Assembly: GCA_019916065.1 (NCBI GenBank)
Contig: CM034237.1
Coordinates: forward strand, 45,900,367-45,964,366
From: Vitellaria paradoxa
Taxonomy: Eukaryota > Streptophyta > Magnoliopsida > Ericales > Sapotaceae
Reading direction: 5' to 3'
DNA length: 64,000 bases
In this document: positions 22,386-33,674 of the stretch, one piece after another
Position numbering within the stretch: position 1 is the first letter of the stretch
Layout: each line of letters opens with the position of its first letter
Made by a program: the position numbers and the translations under genes
Notes under the pieces: model-generated
Told to the model about the DNA's origin: nothing
What the model saw: only the letters and a program-made list of their open reading frames with translations
Database searches by the model: none

Positions 22386-22416
<31 letters not shown>
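22277..22416 (+). mobile_element. tRNA-derived SINE, copy 1 (plus strand)
   Basis: The head gcgtggcctatagcttaagt gives an A-box-like segment and cgagtttaagtcttccccct a B-box-like segment, the internal RNA polymerase III promoter of tRNA-derived SINEs. A long poly(A) tail ends at about 22416. A perfect 15-bp target duplication, aacttcaaattgatt, flanks it at 22262-22276 and 22416-22430. A second copy lies at 30697-30814. SINEs borrow LINE machinery to move and encode no protein. Confidence 0.9.
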
Positions 22417-22417
<1 letters not shown>

Positions 22418-22430
22418 CTTCAAATTGATT

Positions 22431-24129
22431 CATGTCTAAATTTAGTTTTAGTATCGACTCCTTATTGAATTATTTAATTTGAATTAATAAAAAAATAAAT
22501 GATTGTGTAAATTAAACTCCAATGAGCTTTCATGAATTACTATATATTTATATTCTTTGTGAAAATTTATTTTTTTTAAATAGCATAATTAGATAGTGTA
22601 TGTTATTAAAAAAAATAAAAAGGCCTCTACACATGTCGATTTTGGTTTGGTTCCGCCTCAATTCGTTTCGAGTCTAGTAGTTATAAATAGTGGTAACCGA
22701 TAATGAAATCGAAAATAATTATTCTAGAATTTTTAGAATCTAACCGTTCTTCTTACGAATCAAATTGAACCAATCCCATAACATCGGATAAGATAAGTTT
22801 TTTCGTATTTCTATATACTCCTAATTAACATAGTCCTTAGATTTGTATTAGATGTGACCAAATCATTTTAAATAACATTCTTTCATTTTTTTTTATCTTA
22901 CTTTTAACTTTTTTTTTTTTCAAATAAATTCATTTATTCTCTTATCTTCCTTTGTATTATCACACATTCATTTTAATATATTTATTTTCACTATACCCAT
23001 ATTATGAGTGTGTTACTTTTGAATGACCTAATACTATATAATTCAAAACATAAATGACTTTATAATCATTCTATAAAATTTTTCTTTCAACTTGATAGGT
23101 ATTTTTTTGATTATATAAAATACCTAAGATGCTTATCTATTTCAACTATCTAATTCGAATTATATGAATAATATCCTTTTCAATTTTCTCATTTGAATAA
23201 ATAATTGATCCAAAATATTACTAATGATCATTTTCAAAATATATATTATTTCAAGAATATAAGGGCTCATTTGGTTTTTTTTTTTTATTTTCTGTTTTTT
23301 GTTTTTGTTTTCTATTTTCTGTTTTGAACTCATTTTTCATTTTGTACTTTGAAAAATAAGGAAAACAATTCAAAACTCATTTGGTTACTTGTGTTTTCAA
23401 AATTTATTTTCGAAAATAGAAAATGAGTTTACACATGAAATGAAAAATGGCAAAAAATTATTTTGAGAGTTTTTAACAAAAAAACAAAGAAAATCTCAAA
23501 ATGAGGAAAATGGAGCATTTTATGTTTTCTTGTTTTTAGATTTTTAACACATAAAACAAAAATAGAAAATAGAAAAGTAAACCAAATGCTATCTAAATTA
23601 TTAGATATGAAATTGCGTCATTAAAATATTTCCCCCCCCCTTCTTTATAAGTTTGTTGAAAAAAAAAAAATTAACATCGCATCATTTTTTTTTTAATGAA
23701 AAACGAAAGGAACAAAATATGGTATTCGATAATAATAAAAATAATTTGTTGATAAATATATTTTAGTATTTTTTTACTAATTTAATCAAAAGTTAGTGTA
23801 AAAAATGATACATGGTCAAATTTAATTAATAGAAATTAAAAATTTTAAAAATTTTTTAAAAATTTAAAAAAAAAATGTGTTGCTCGATAAGAGAGTTATT
23901 AATTTTCATTCGCTAAACCAGAAATGTTGTGAATGGGCTTACTAGGCCGACAAGTTCTGCAGTCCGAATTCAAGAGGTCCAAGATTCCAAAATGGATGTT
24001 GTGAAACGCCGTCGTTGAAAGGCCCATCACCTGATTAGGGTGAGGTTTCCATCGTTTTCCCGAAGTAGAAAGAATCGAAGGAGAACGAGGAAGCAGAAGA
24101 AGAAGAAGAGGAAGAAGTAGAAGGGGAAG
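22431..24129. other. AT-rich intergenic DNA and promoter region of the small gene
   Basis: No gene is seen. A MITE-like family A copy lies at 23261-23597. From about 23880 the composition becomes more balanced, consistent with the promoter and 5' UTR of the small gene at 24130. The leader contains a purine-rich gaagcagaagaagaagaaga run at about 24090-24120. The 101-codon minus frame at 23899-24204 overlaps this leader and the first exon and is a shadow. Confidence 0.5.
23261..23597. repeat. MITE-like family A, copy 2
   Basis: The left end is aagggctcatttggttttt and the right end aaaccaaatgctatctaaat, which form imperfect inverted termini. The interior shows the family pattern ttttgtttttgttttctatt, then a mirrored aaaatagaaaatagaaaa near the right end. 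Confidence 0.65.
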
Positions 24130-24788
24130 ATGGTGAAAGTGTCGACTTACTTCGCGATGACACTGGGTGCATTCGTCTTCTGGCAGACTATGGACAAGAT
24201 CCATGTCTGGATCGCTCTCCGCCAGGACGAAAAGGTTCCTCCTTTCCCCTCCCCTCCTCTCCCTCTCTCTCTATATATTATGCAATACATACATATGGAT
24301 ATCAGATTTCATTCGGATTTAGATTAAAAGAGAGCTTGATTGCCTCATTTTGATCTACTGCACGGTGTGTCTTAGTTGAATTTAAGATGATCAAATGTCA
24401 AATTTCATGTAAAGGGCTTGTTTTTGTGATTTGATCTAGGTTTCTGAATCGCCTAGTTCTTATTGTTGGAATAATGGATGTTTTCAATTAAACTATTGGG
24501 CAATTATGCTTGTTTGGGTTGCCACTTGTTGAGTGATTGAGGTTTTATGTGTTTTTGTGCTTGTTTTTGTATCACTTGTTAGTGTTGATAATTGAAAAAG
24601 TTTACTACTTTGGGTAGTTATAATTCTGCCTAATTTGGTGTAGATTGTGAACATTGAGTGTTGATTGGATGCTTGTTTTGATATGTGTGTGTGTATATAT
24701 ATTGCAGCAAGAAAGGAGGGAGAAGGAGGCAGAGATAAGGAGGGTGAGAGAGGAACTGCTGCGACAGCAAGCAGCGGAAAAGGCATGA
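24130..24788 (+). CDS. Small membrane-anchored protein, 61 aa, function unknown
   Basis: Two exons: 24130-24234 (35 codons, ending RQDEK before gttcct) and 24708-24788 (after atattgcag, QERREKEAEIRRVREELLRQ and onward, TGA at 24786-24788). The join is phase 0 and gives an intact 61-residue product. Residues about 5-20 (STYFAMTLGAFVFWQT) form one hydrophobic segment. Residues about 31-61 are highly charged and predicted helical, probably a coiled coil, with EKQERREKEAEIRRVREE as its core. The ATG lies 3' of a purine-rich leader and the coding style is gene-like, unlike the surrounding AT-rich DNA. I believe I recognise the general type, a short conserved plant protein possibly of an organelle membrane, but cannot name it. 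The translation is not one that chance would easily keep open across a correct splice. Confidence 0.75.
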
Positions 24789-25539
24789 GCTTTGTTTCTC
24801 GAATGCGGTTGGCCTTCTGCTGTGAACTTGATATTGTTTCTATCTTCCTTTGAACTATTCTCATCAGAGTTGACAGATTTCTCATATAATATAACTACTG
24901 TATTAAACTGGTGAATTTGCATTGTTATGGTAAAGCATTGTTCTGCAATTTTAAGCCACTTCATGCCTGTGGGTGGTAATTGGAATAAGTATTTGCTTTC
25001 CATACTGTTTTTGCATCTTGGATCATTTCACTCTTGGTAGAGATGTCATATCTATCTCTCTCTCCCTCTCTCTCTCAGAGTAGTTTCACCTGGAATGCAA
25101 AGGCAACCTGGGTTGGATATGAGATAGCATTCTACTCTTTTTCTTTCTGAGAAAGTAAGAAATTATATTAAAAGGCATCAAGGGGACGCTCCCCCTGTTC
25201 AAAGGCCTTAAAGGCTCATAATCACATCAAAACTGTCAACAAAAATAAAAAAAGGTATGGAAGTTCAGTTCTTTTCAACCATTTGAACAGTTTAGCCAAA
25301 AAATTACTCTCTTTGTCAAAATAAAAGATGTTCAACACTTTGAAAACTTAGAATTCTCTCTGCCCAGATCATTCAGGCTGGGCAGAACAGCGTTATTCTC
25401 CATACCTTCCTTCTTCCTTTATTAACCCTTGCTCCCCACCAAGAAACAAACGGGCTTGGCCTCACTTAGGAACACCCAATGCATTCTAAAGCTGCTTACG
25501 CAGTAAATTTTTGTAAACCCACGAATCACAACCCATCAG
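24789..25539. other. 3' flank of the small gene
   Basis: This contains the likely 3' UTR (to about 25070, ending in a ctctctccctctctctctc tract) and then DNA near 25150-25450 with aaggcatcaaggggacgctc that looks like old transposon sequence. No open frame of interest. Confidence 0.4.
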
Positions 25540-25720
25540 AGCCTTAGCTTACTAGTTGTAAACGCTGAGGGGCTATGGTACCCCCACCTGCATGGATGGG
25601 TAAAGCGGGGCTTTGTCCCTGACCCTTAACAAGAAATAGTCATGTTGGGAATTGAACATGAGACATAATGACCTCAGCACTTCTCAGTTCACAGACCACC
25701 TCAGCAACCCCTTGGGGTTA
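25540..25720 (-). mobile_element. tRNA-like SINE candidate (minus strand)
   Basis: Read on the minus strand, ggttgctgaggtggtctgtg resembles a tRNA A-box region and catgttcaattcccaac a B box about 50 nt later. A GC-rich body follows (agggacaaagccccgcttta, ggtgggggtaccatagcccc). No poly(A) tail is seen, and only about 7 bp (ttagctt) is shared at the two sides, so insertion evidence is weak. Confidence 0.4.
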
Positions 25721-26910
25721 GCTTGTACAAATTTTGAAATGAACTTACTTTGTTGTCCATTGGAGGTGTTTTAATCATATAACCGTATCCTACTTTAGCT
25801 TTTTTTGGGGGAAAGGGAGAAAGTCTACAATTTCGACTTGTGTTTGTGTTTTCGAGGGAGGGGAAACTTCATTTTTCTAATCCTATAGTTCATATTGCAG
25901 AAAGAACTAAATAATAGCTTAAATTAATTACATTTGTTTGGTTCATAAAGTTCAACCTTGTGAGCTGGGGATCAATTCTAGATGGCATCAAAATATTGGA
26001 TACTCAAGAACTCATGGGGACCTGAATAGGGAAAACATGTGTAGGGCAGGAATAGTGTTGTGTAACCATGGAGGCCTATAGCTTGTCTAGTTGGCCATTG
26101 TATCCTTATCAAGCCTATCACCTCTTCTCACGAAAGTGTTTCGATCCCGTCTCCTAAAGTTTTGCAATATCTATGGCCCTGCTCCAAAGCCCCACTAAAC
26201 GCCCTTTCTCTTAATAAAAAAAGCCCTTTCCCCTTTTAAGAAAAAGGTAAGCTTTGAAAAGTAAGACGCTCCCGACTCAATTCGACTATTGCTACTTACT
26301 CTTTCGTGACCTCTTTCTCCATCGAAATCAGACTTGCTTACTCTGAGACCTGCTTGGCCTTCTACCCTCTCAGCAAACAACTCCGGAATGAATGCCTTTG
26401 ATGCGACTGGCTGGGCGCATGGAACTCGAGTGAGGAAGAGATTTTCGATTCAGTAGTTCAGCACATTGGATCGTGCATCCGAGGAGCCTGCCTTGTGGTA
26501 AGGATGTGTGTGAGCATGCGCCTGATGACGGAAAAGGTTGATCTGGGTGGAAGGTCCCCAATCCTAGAAGAGCCCCTCGTTGAGATAAATTTGCAGAGGG
26601 TGGCATAACTTCAAGAGGAATATACGATGGCAACTTGCGAATGGCACAACAATCAAGTTTAGTGAGCATAAGTGGATCTAGGATGGCAAAAGCTAAAACA
26701 ACTCTACCTGGGGTTATATACAATAACAAATAAGGGGAGGATGTTGTGGCAGAGTTTGTGTGGAATTTGGCAACGCGAAGAAATATGCAAGATTGGGAGA
26801 TAGCAAGATATGCTGGCCTCTTGGGTTTAACACATGGTAGAAAGCCTGTGATTTGTGAATGTGAGGTTTGGTGGGTAGCCTAAAAGGTAGGGAAGTTTTG
26901 AATTAAGTCC
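25721..26910. other. Intergenic mosaic with an organelle-like segment
   Basis: 26100-26400 has more even base composition and a style reminiscent of plant mitochondrial intergenic DNA, for example aagtaagacgctcccgactc and gaccttctaccctctcagca-like text. A 61-codon minus frame is at 26195-26380 and a 119-codon minus frame at 26370-26729; neither has a recognised domain. Mitochondrial insertions are common in plant nuclear DNA, but this is a guess without a database comparison. Confidence 0.3.
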
Positions 26911-27060
26911 TTGGACTCAACCTATTGTGGAATCCGAGAATCTGATTTCCCATGGATGAGGCTTTGGAAGGGGGTGACCCCAAAAGTGATTTTCTTCTCT
27001 TGTTGCATGATACATGGAAGAATACTTACCATGGATAACATTTTGAAGAGAAGACCTGTG
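26911..27060 (+). pseudogene. LINE fragment: reverse-transcriptase zinc-binding (zf-RVT) domain
   Basis: The translation contains DFPWMRLWKGVTPKVIFFSC, then HGRILTMDNILKRR. This matches the standard pattern of the zf-RVT domain at the C-terminal side of plant L1-type LINE polyproteins (W-K-x-x-x-P-x-K-x-x-F-F, then G-R-I-L-T-x-D-N-L-x-K-R). Only this part remains, so it is a dead fragment. Confidence 0.75.
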
Positions 27061-27092
27061 TTACTCCGACTCGTCACTTTGGATGAGATTAT

Positions 27093-27124
27093 TCGTGTCG
27101 ACGCGACACGAGTTGAGTGCTAGT
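27093..27124 (+). mobile_element. Helitron-like 3' end (hairpin plus CTAG|T)
   Basis: tcgtgtcg-acg-cgacacga forms a perfect 8-bp stem with a 3-nt loop (27093-27111). After eight bases come CTAG (27120-27123) and T. This is the canonical 3' terminus of Helitrons: a short GC-rich hairpin about 10 nt before CTRR, inserted 5' of T. The matching 5' TC end was not found, so the extent upstream, possibly including the LINE fragment, is unknown. Confidence 0.5.
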
Positions 27125-28689
27125 ACGAGATCTGTGTCTGACACTGAGATTGTATATTGGACATGGTTGGGCTTCACCTGGAACGAGTTAGTTTTTATGC
27201 CGCCATTGTTGAGTAGAGAAAACTAGGGAAGATGTTCAGTTTCAAATGGGAAAAATGAGTTATTGATTTTTTAATTTAAAACACATTCATTACATAGACA
27301 TTAAATTGACTTTAACCTTTTGTTTTCTCTGTACTTATATTATATACAAGTCACATATCCCAAGCAAGAAAATTTTATTATATTAACATGACTTTTGTTC
27401 TTCCATTTGTGTATTAAATATAAAAAGAGAGTTATTGAGACTTTTGCTCTTCTAAGTACTAAATATACAGAGAGTCACCAGACTAGACCAAACTATCATA
27501 ATAAATAATTATAACTATTTTAATAATTTTTTCTTAAAAAAATTCATTTGAATTTCATATAGCTACATTTATGGTTCATATATAGTACATACAATTTGTA
27601 TAAATGATTTAATAATTATGAAAATGAAGGTATCTTTATTTTTCAAAAATAAAAACAGTCTATCAGATAACAAAAGAATTAGAATAATTTATTTACTTTC
27701 TCTTTCATTTGTTATGTAAAAATTTAATTTTTTATTTATATCAATGACAAAGTAATTTATTTATATCTATTTAGATACACAATAATCTTGGTTGTAATTT
27801 ATAGATAAAGCTTATTCTTAAACCCGTATATTTTTACATGTACATAAAGATGTAATATTTTTTTATGCGTCGTATTTTCGTACCTGTATCCACAATTTGG
27901 ACACTTTTTTAGCCAAGTCCTGGTATCCTAAAATACAGATATTAAGCGAATCTGATATTTAGATATATATCCAAGTCCGACACTTGCACCAAAGTCCGAG
28001 TAATATAGGAGAAGACTTCCTGATATAAATCTGGCCTAACTCACCTCAAAAGCCAACACGTAAGGGAAGGGTTACTAAACCCATATATATAACTCTAAAG
28101 ATCGCCCTCGCTAACCGATATGGGATCGCATTAAACTCGATCTCTTTAAATTGCACATCTTTGTGTAGGAAATTGAACTTATGAAGCACACTGATCAAAG
28201 GAGATACGGCTCTGATGATAGATGATACAAACCTTAAAGGACAAGCCCTAGAACCCACAATCAAAATTGGAATACTTACCCCAAGAAAACTAAAATCAGA
28301 TCAAGAACCCTAACCCAATAATTGCTGGAATCAAGAATCGAAGGTAGAAGATTTGAACACCACAAAAAATGAAATCTTTGATAGGTTCTAAAAGTTCAAT
28401 GAAGGATAGAAAATTCTCTCTATTTCATATAATGTAAAAATCAATCTGCCTGCAAAAATGTCTTTCACGCTATTTATAACTTACATTAAAAAAAAATCCT
28501 AATTTAATCAAAGTCTAAAACTAGGCATGGGTTTAAATTAATTAATATCTGGCCCATGTTAAATGAAACATAAATACAAATAGTTTAAACAAAGTCTATG
28601 TTACATATTTATTGAAGTCCAATCTGTTTGGAGCCCAATTCGCATAAGTCTTGTATATCCCCTGTCATTAAATGGATCCATCTCTTGCT
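27125..28689. other. AT-rich intergenic DNA
   Basis: No gene is seen. 27880-28330 is somewhat less AT-rich and has a 72-codon minus frame at 28046-28264 with no recognised domain. Confidence 0.4.
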
Positions 28690-29045
28690 TCTTTCATGAA
28701 AGTCTTGTATGACACAGAAGTATAGGGGAATGAGGGTGTTGTCTCCTGGGCCTATTAAAGTTTGGAAGGTTAGATCATACTACACTGTTTTAGGTAGGAG
28801 AATGGAGATTAAATTTGTGTGGAAGAAGATTTGCAATTCGAGTGTGACCCCCAATATGATATTTTTTTTTAGTGTGTAGTGTAGGAGAGAATCTTAACTA
28901 TTGATAACCTGTGGTTGAGAAGTCAAGTCGTAGTTATAACTAGTATATATTGTCTTCGCAAGGGGATTTGAGGGTCCATTGAACGCATTTTCATTCACTG
29001 TCCATGGTCGAAAGAGCTGTGGAACTTCTCTAAGACGTTATTAAA
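28690..29045 (+). pseudogene. Second LINE zf-RVT fragment, decayed
   Basis: Frames read in pieces give FVWKKICNSSVTPNMIFF and, near 28975-29040, SIERIFIHCPWSKELWNFS. The second is the typical end of the zf-RVT domain (a His-Cys-Pro box followed by ELW). Stops and frame changes lie between. It is a second L1-type LINE remnant about 1.8 kb from the first. Confidence 0.65.
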
Positions 29046-30679
29046 AATTAAAAAAGAAAAAGAAATTATTTAATCTTATTCATGCAACTTATTAAACAAA
29101 TTTATTCACGAACGACTTCTACGCTCTTGGCTAGTTTTTAATATTAGGGCCATGCATATCCAATCCGGAACCGAAAACCGTTGGTTCGATTAATTTTGGT
29201 AATGGTTTGGTTTCCATTATTTTAGGCCGGGTCAAACATTAATCAAAGAAAAAAAAATAATAGGATTTGAGAAATAAAAACTAATTAAATTAAATTAATG
29301 TTTTAATGAATATTTTTCATTTTTATATTTTTAAATCAATTCAACTATCAAATTACACATTTAGTATTCTATACTTTCTCTCTCTGCTCTCTGTACTTCT
29401 CAATCCAAATACATTTTTAAGTTATGTTTAGAGTAAAAATTTGTCGAGAGATAAGGAAAAGATAAAAATATATATATACATATATATAAAGTCCTAAATA
29501 TATATTTTATCTGAATGAATTCAAAACGTATAATAAAATAAAAGACAACTATTACTATATTAATTTTTTAATTTAATTATATTTAATTTCTTAAATTTCA
29601 TGTCTTTTTTTTTATTTTTCATTACAATCTAAATATAAAAGAAGAAATTTTGAATTCTATTACTTTATTTTTCTCTTGATAAATTCTTAATTGAAAAAAT
29701 ATAATAAAAAAAGACAACTATTAATATATTATTTTTTAAAGTTTACTATATTTAATTTCTTAAATTTTATGTCTTTTTTTTTCTTATTTTTCATTACAAT
29801 CTGAATAAAAGAACAAATTTTCAATTCTATTACTTTATTTTTCTCTTGATAAATTCTTAATTGAGACATTGTTTGTTTTATTCGACAACGTTTGTTTTGG
29901 CAAAGAGCAACGGCAATTGATTTTCATACTCTCCTTTAAAAATTTCCAAAAATGGAAAATTATCATCCACGAGTGGAATGTGATATATTTCAACACCAAT
30001 TAGGCTCATGTCTACTCGTAGTGGCAGTTAGGGCCGAAACTAGAAATTCGTAGGTTGGTGGATGTTAATTACCCAAAAAAAAAAAAAAACAAAAAACTTC
30101 TATCTTTTTTCCATTTTATACGTTTTTTCATCAAATTTTATTTCTTCTAAAAGTTGCACCTTCTAAGGTTGTTAATTACATTTGGAAAAAAAAAAAGAAA
30201 ATTGAAAAATTCACATTAGTTTAGATAAAAAAAAATAAGGAAAAAATTAGTGAAATTTTGGTTTTGTTTTTCTTTTTTCTGACTTTTACCCAAACAAATT
30301 TAAATTTTTTTATTTTTTTCAAATGCGATTAACACACTAAAAATTATAATTTCTAAAAAAGATAAGTTTTAATAAAAAAAATTATACAAGACGTAAGAAG
30401 TTACGTGATGTAAAATACACAAACAGTTTGTCTTAAGGGGGGAGGGGGGGAGAGAAAGAGAAGGAGAGAAGGAAGGGATGAACCGTCTGAATTGAATTTG
30501 CTTGATTTGATTCAATCCAATTTTTTTGGTTATATTGATTTTTTCCTCACCCCTATCCAAAGGCTAAAATTTGTTTCCTTCCTGAGGTTTGATATTGAAT
30601 TTATAAATTTAAAATTATGGAAATTGGTGATAATTATATATGGAGAATTAGTCAAATATAATTTTATCAATTTAATAAG
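29046..30679. other. AT-rich intergenic DNA
   Basis: No gene is seen. 29540-29870 holds an approximate direct repeat of about 200 bp: tattttctaaatttcatgtc-like blocks followed by ttctattactttatttttct recur at about 29655 and 29825. Confidence 0.5.
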
Positions 30680-30696
30680 AATTTGAGCATGAATTT

Positions 30697-30814
30697 TTTT
30701 TTTTTTTGGAAAGATAAAGTTTTTTTTTTTAATTTAAGGGGGAGGGGAAGACTTGAACTCGAGTTATGAGCGGACAGGAGAGGCACTTAACCACTGAGTC
30801 ACAGGCCACGCTCA
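30697..30814 (-). mobile_element. tRNA-derived SINE, copy 2 (minus strand)
   Basis: This is the same family as 22277-22416. On the minus strand it reads gcgtggcctgtgactcagtg, gttaagtgcctctcctgtcc, gagttcaagtcttcccctcc and ends in a poly(A) run. A perfect 17-bp target duplication, aatttgagcatgaattt, flanks it at 30680-30696 and 30815-30831. Confidence 0.9.
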
Positions 30815-30831
30815 AATTTGAGCATGAATTT

Positions 30832-32731
30832 AAATAAATCAAAATGCTGAATTTAAGATTACGCAAAAAAAAATAATTGTTATTTAAAATCTTTTAATAA
30901 TGACTCCACTATTTTATAATGAGTGGGACAATTACTTTTATATTAATTCAAAATATTTCAGCTAGTATTCCATAAAATAAATTTTTTGCTCCCTTATATT
31001 TTAATATAATTTAATTTTAAATTTGTTGATTTGAAATTCTTGTATATATCCAAAGATAATTTTTATTTATTTATTTATTTATTTCTTATCCTAGAATGAT
31101 AAGGAATATGACGTGGAATAACTATTTTGGGTGGGAAGATTTGTACTCTTTTATTAGTTTTCTTAACTACACAATAGTCTATAAAATTTCAAATATATTT
31201 CAAATACAAAATTTTATTTATCAATTTAAATTCAATTAATTTTTTATTTTAAAATTAAACTAATTTTAAAAGAGGAATATTTTTAAGCGAAGGGTAGAAA
31301 TTTTTTATACTATTACAATACAAGAATTGGACAGGGCGACTTTAGCCTTCCTCAGTTCATGCTCTATCCAAGGGGCTATTTCTTCTTTCCCCGGCAAATC
31401 AAGATGGTCTCCCATCAAAAGATGCATTTGCTTTCTATTTGGCCTATTTCCCTTGACCCAAGCTTCAAATCATTGGTAGTTGTGTAAAATCCATCCATTT
31501 GGGTATGTATATATATATATATATATTTATTCCTATTATAGAGGGAAGACGAAAATTTGGTGAAACTCAATTGTTTTTTAATGAAGTAACGGGATTTAGT
31601 GCATATTTGGTGACACCAAAAGTCATTAATTTTAACTAATTTTTATATTTTTTTCAATCGAAATTTTTTACATATCACTTTTATGTCACATCTTTTTACT
31701 TTTATTATACTTTTGCCCCCTTTTTGTCAACCAGACAGGCCTTAGTGAAGTTTTTAATTTTTTAGGAAGTGTAAATTTTGATGTAACCCCTATTTTCTAA
31801 ACTGACAAAAACACCTTTAAAATTAAATACTTATACACATATCACTTTTAAAAAGTAAGGATATAGTAGTTAATTTACAATATTTTTAAATTTAAAAATA
31901 TAATTATCATGTTTAAATTTAAAAAAATAATTAAAATATATTTTTATTTAATATGTACTTTTATCCTTATATATATCTATCAAAATATATATATATTTAT
32001 CAAATGCCAGAGAAAAAAATATTTTACACGCATTATGGGTCCGTTTAAAGTTAAAATAAAACACTACAGAATTCTATAAACCCCTACAAATACAAATTAC
32101 GAGATAATAAATTTAAATTATTCACTCACTATATAAAATATATATTAACTTTTATAATTTTATATAATTTTAAACACACGTTATATAAACACCTGACTAA
32201 TATATATAGAGACGAGTTAGTTTAGCTATTGGCGTTTGAGAGAGAGAGAGAGAGATTTTGAGATTAAGCGGGCCTCTTTTATGATTTATTTATTTTTGTA
32301 TTTGGTAGTTTTTAAAGCATGTTACTCCATCAGTACATAGAAGAGTTCATATTTAATTAAATTTAAAAGATTAAAAGATTAGTCAGTCAAACAAAGACAA
32401 AGCAGCCGTACGCAGTGTTCTTTCCAAGGTTTTCCCCTACCCAAGCCTGTCTGTTTTCTAATTATACTACTCTGCATTAGGTAATGACCTGTTTGGGAGT
32501 TTAAAAAATGCAAAAGGTAATCAAATTAGAGAAGAAGAGTCCAAGTGGCCAACCGTGTGGCCTTGATATTCCCAAAATAATGCACGCAGGCATCCCCCCC
32601 GCCCACCCCACCCCCCCAAACAGTGCCCATTCTTAGCTTTACCAAATCTGTCTTTTGACCATTAACCCTCCTCCTCTGTTCTGGTCAAAAACATTTTTTT
32701 GCAACAACAAGGAAAATATTTCTTATAACAA

Positions 32732-32762
<31 letters not shown>

Positions 32763-33200
32763 AAAACATCCTCGATTGCTTCAAGCTTTATACTTTGGAA
32801 AAGACAAAGAATCCTGCTAATGCAAAGCTTTTTGTAGGACTCAATTCATGGGTATGGGTCTGTTTGGTTCTCTCTTTCTGTCTTAAATCGTTAATTACCT
32901 TTTCTTTTTTTTTTTTTTTTTCCTTGTATACGTTTTTGATCTGGCTTCTTTGTCGGTACCAACTCTTAACTTTTTTCCGCTTTATTTTTTTAAATTATTA
33001 TTATTTTTAATGTATAATAAAAAAAATTAGATCAAAAATCATGAAAATAAGAGAAAATCGTTCTTGAGTTTGATAATTCTCTCCCCTTTGATAAACGAAG
33101 GAAAATGAAGTAAAAATAATAATAGTAATAATTTTTCTAACCCTTTCTACTCATTTTCTTTTCTATGATTTTTTAATAGCTCTTTTAGCAATCGAAACAA

Positions 33201-33239
<39 letters not shown>

Positions 33240-33670
33240 CTTCCTTTCCCCCCCCCCAAAAAACAAAATCAAGCAAAAGAAAATTTATTTTTTTCTCAAA
33301 TTATTCCACCTTTATTTTCCTTCATTCCTCTTTTCCTTGTACCAAACAAGACTTTAACTTAAAAGACAATTAATGAAAATGGAAGAAAAAAAGACAGCGA
33401 GGCAACGAAACTTTAATTTTCTTCCTTCTCTTTTTAACTTTTTTTTTGCCTTTTTATTTAAATCTAAGCATGAAAATGTTTCTTATCCCTATTCTCGTGA
33501 AAATGAATAATTTTTTCACAATTCTTTTACTAAAAAATAAATACAAAGAAAAGAAAATATTCTGGGGACTATATACAAAAAAAAATAAATACAAAAAAAA
33601 AAAATAGTAGCTCTATCTAATCTTTTTTCCACGATTCATCTCAGAATTCTGTACTTGCTATATACATGTA
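30832..33670. other. AT-rich intergenic DNA
   Basis: No convincing gene. 32390-32850 is less AT-rich and includes a gagaga microsatellite (about 32733-32757). Two short frames (32655-32837, 32795-33010) cover it without family features, so it may be a UTR-like relic. A (TA)n tract lies at about 33205-33236. A family B MITE-like copy is at 32039-32180. Confidence 0.4.
32039..32180 (-). repeat. MITE-like family B, copy 1
   Basis: It contains caaattacgagataataaat, the complement of the family hallmark atttattatctcgtaattYg, and starts ccgtttaaagttaaaataaa. Other copies are at 36801-36980, 38859-39028 and 50801-51018. Confidence 0.5.
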
Positions 33671-33674
33671 CTAG

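Noticed and set aside
28118..28140. gggatcgcatt, which resembles part of miR393
   Set aside because: Only 11 bases match and no precursor hairpin with a complementary arm was visible.
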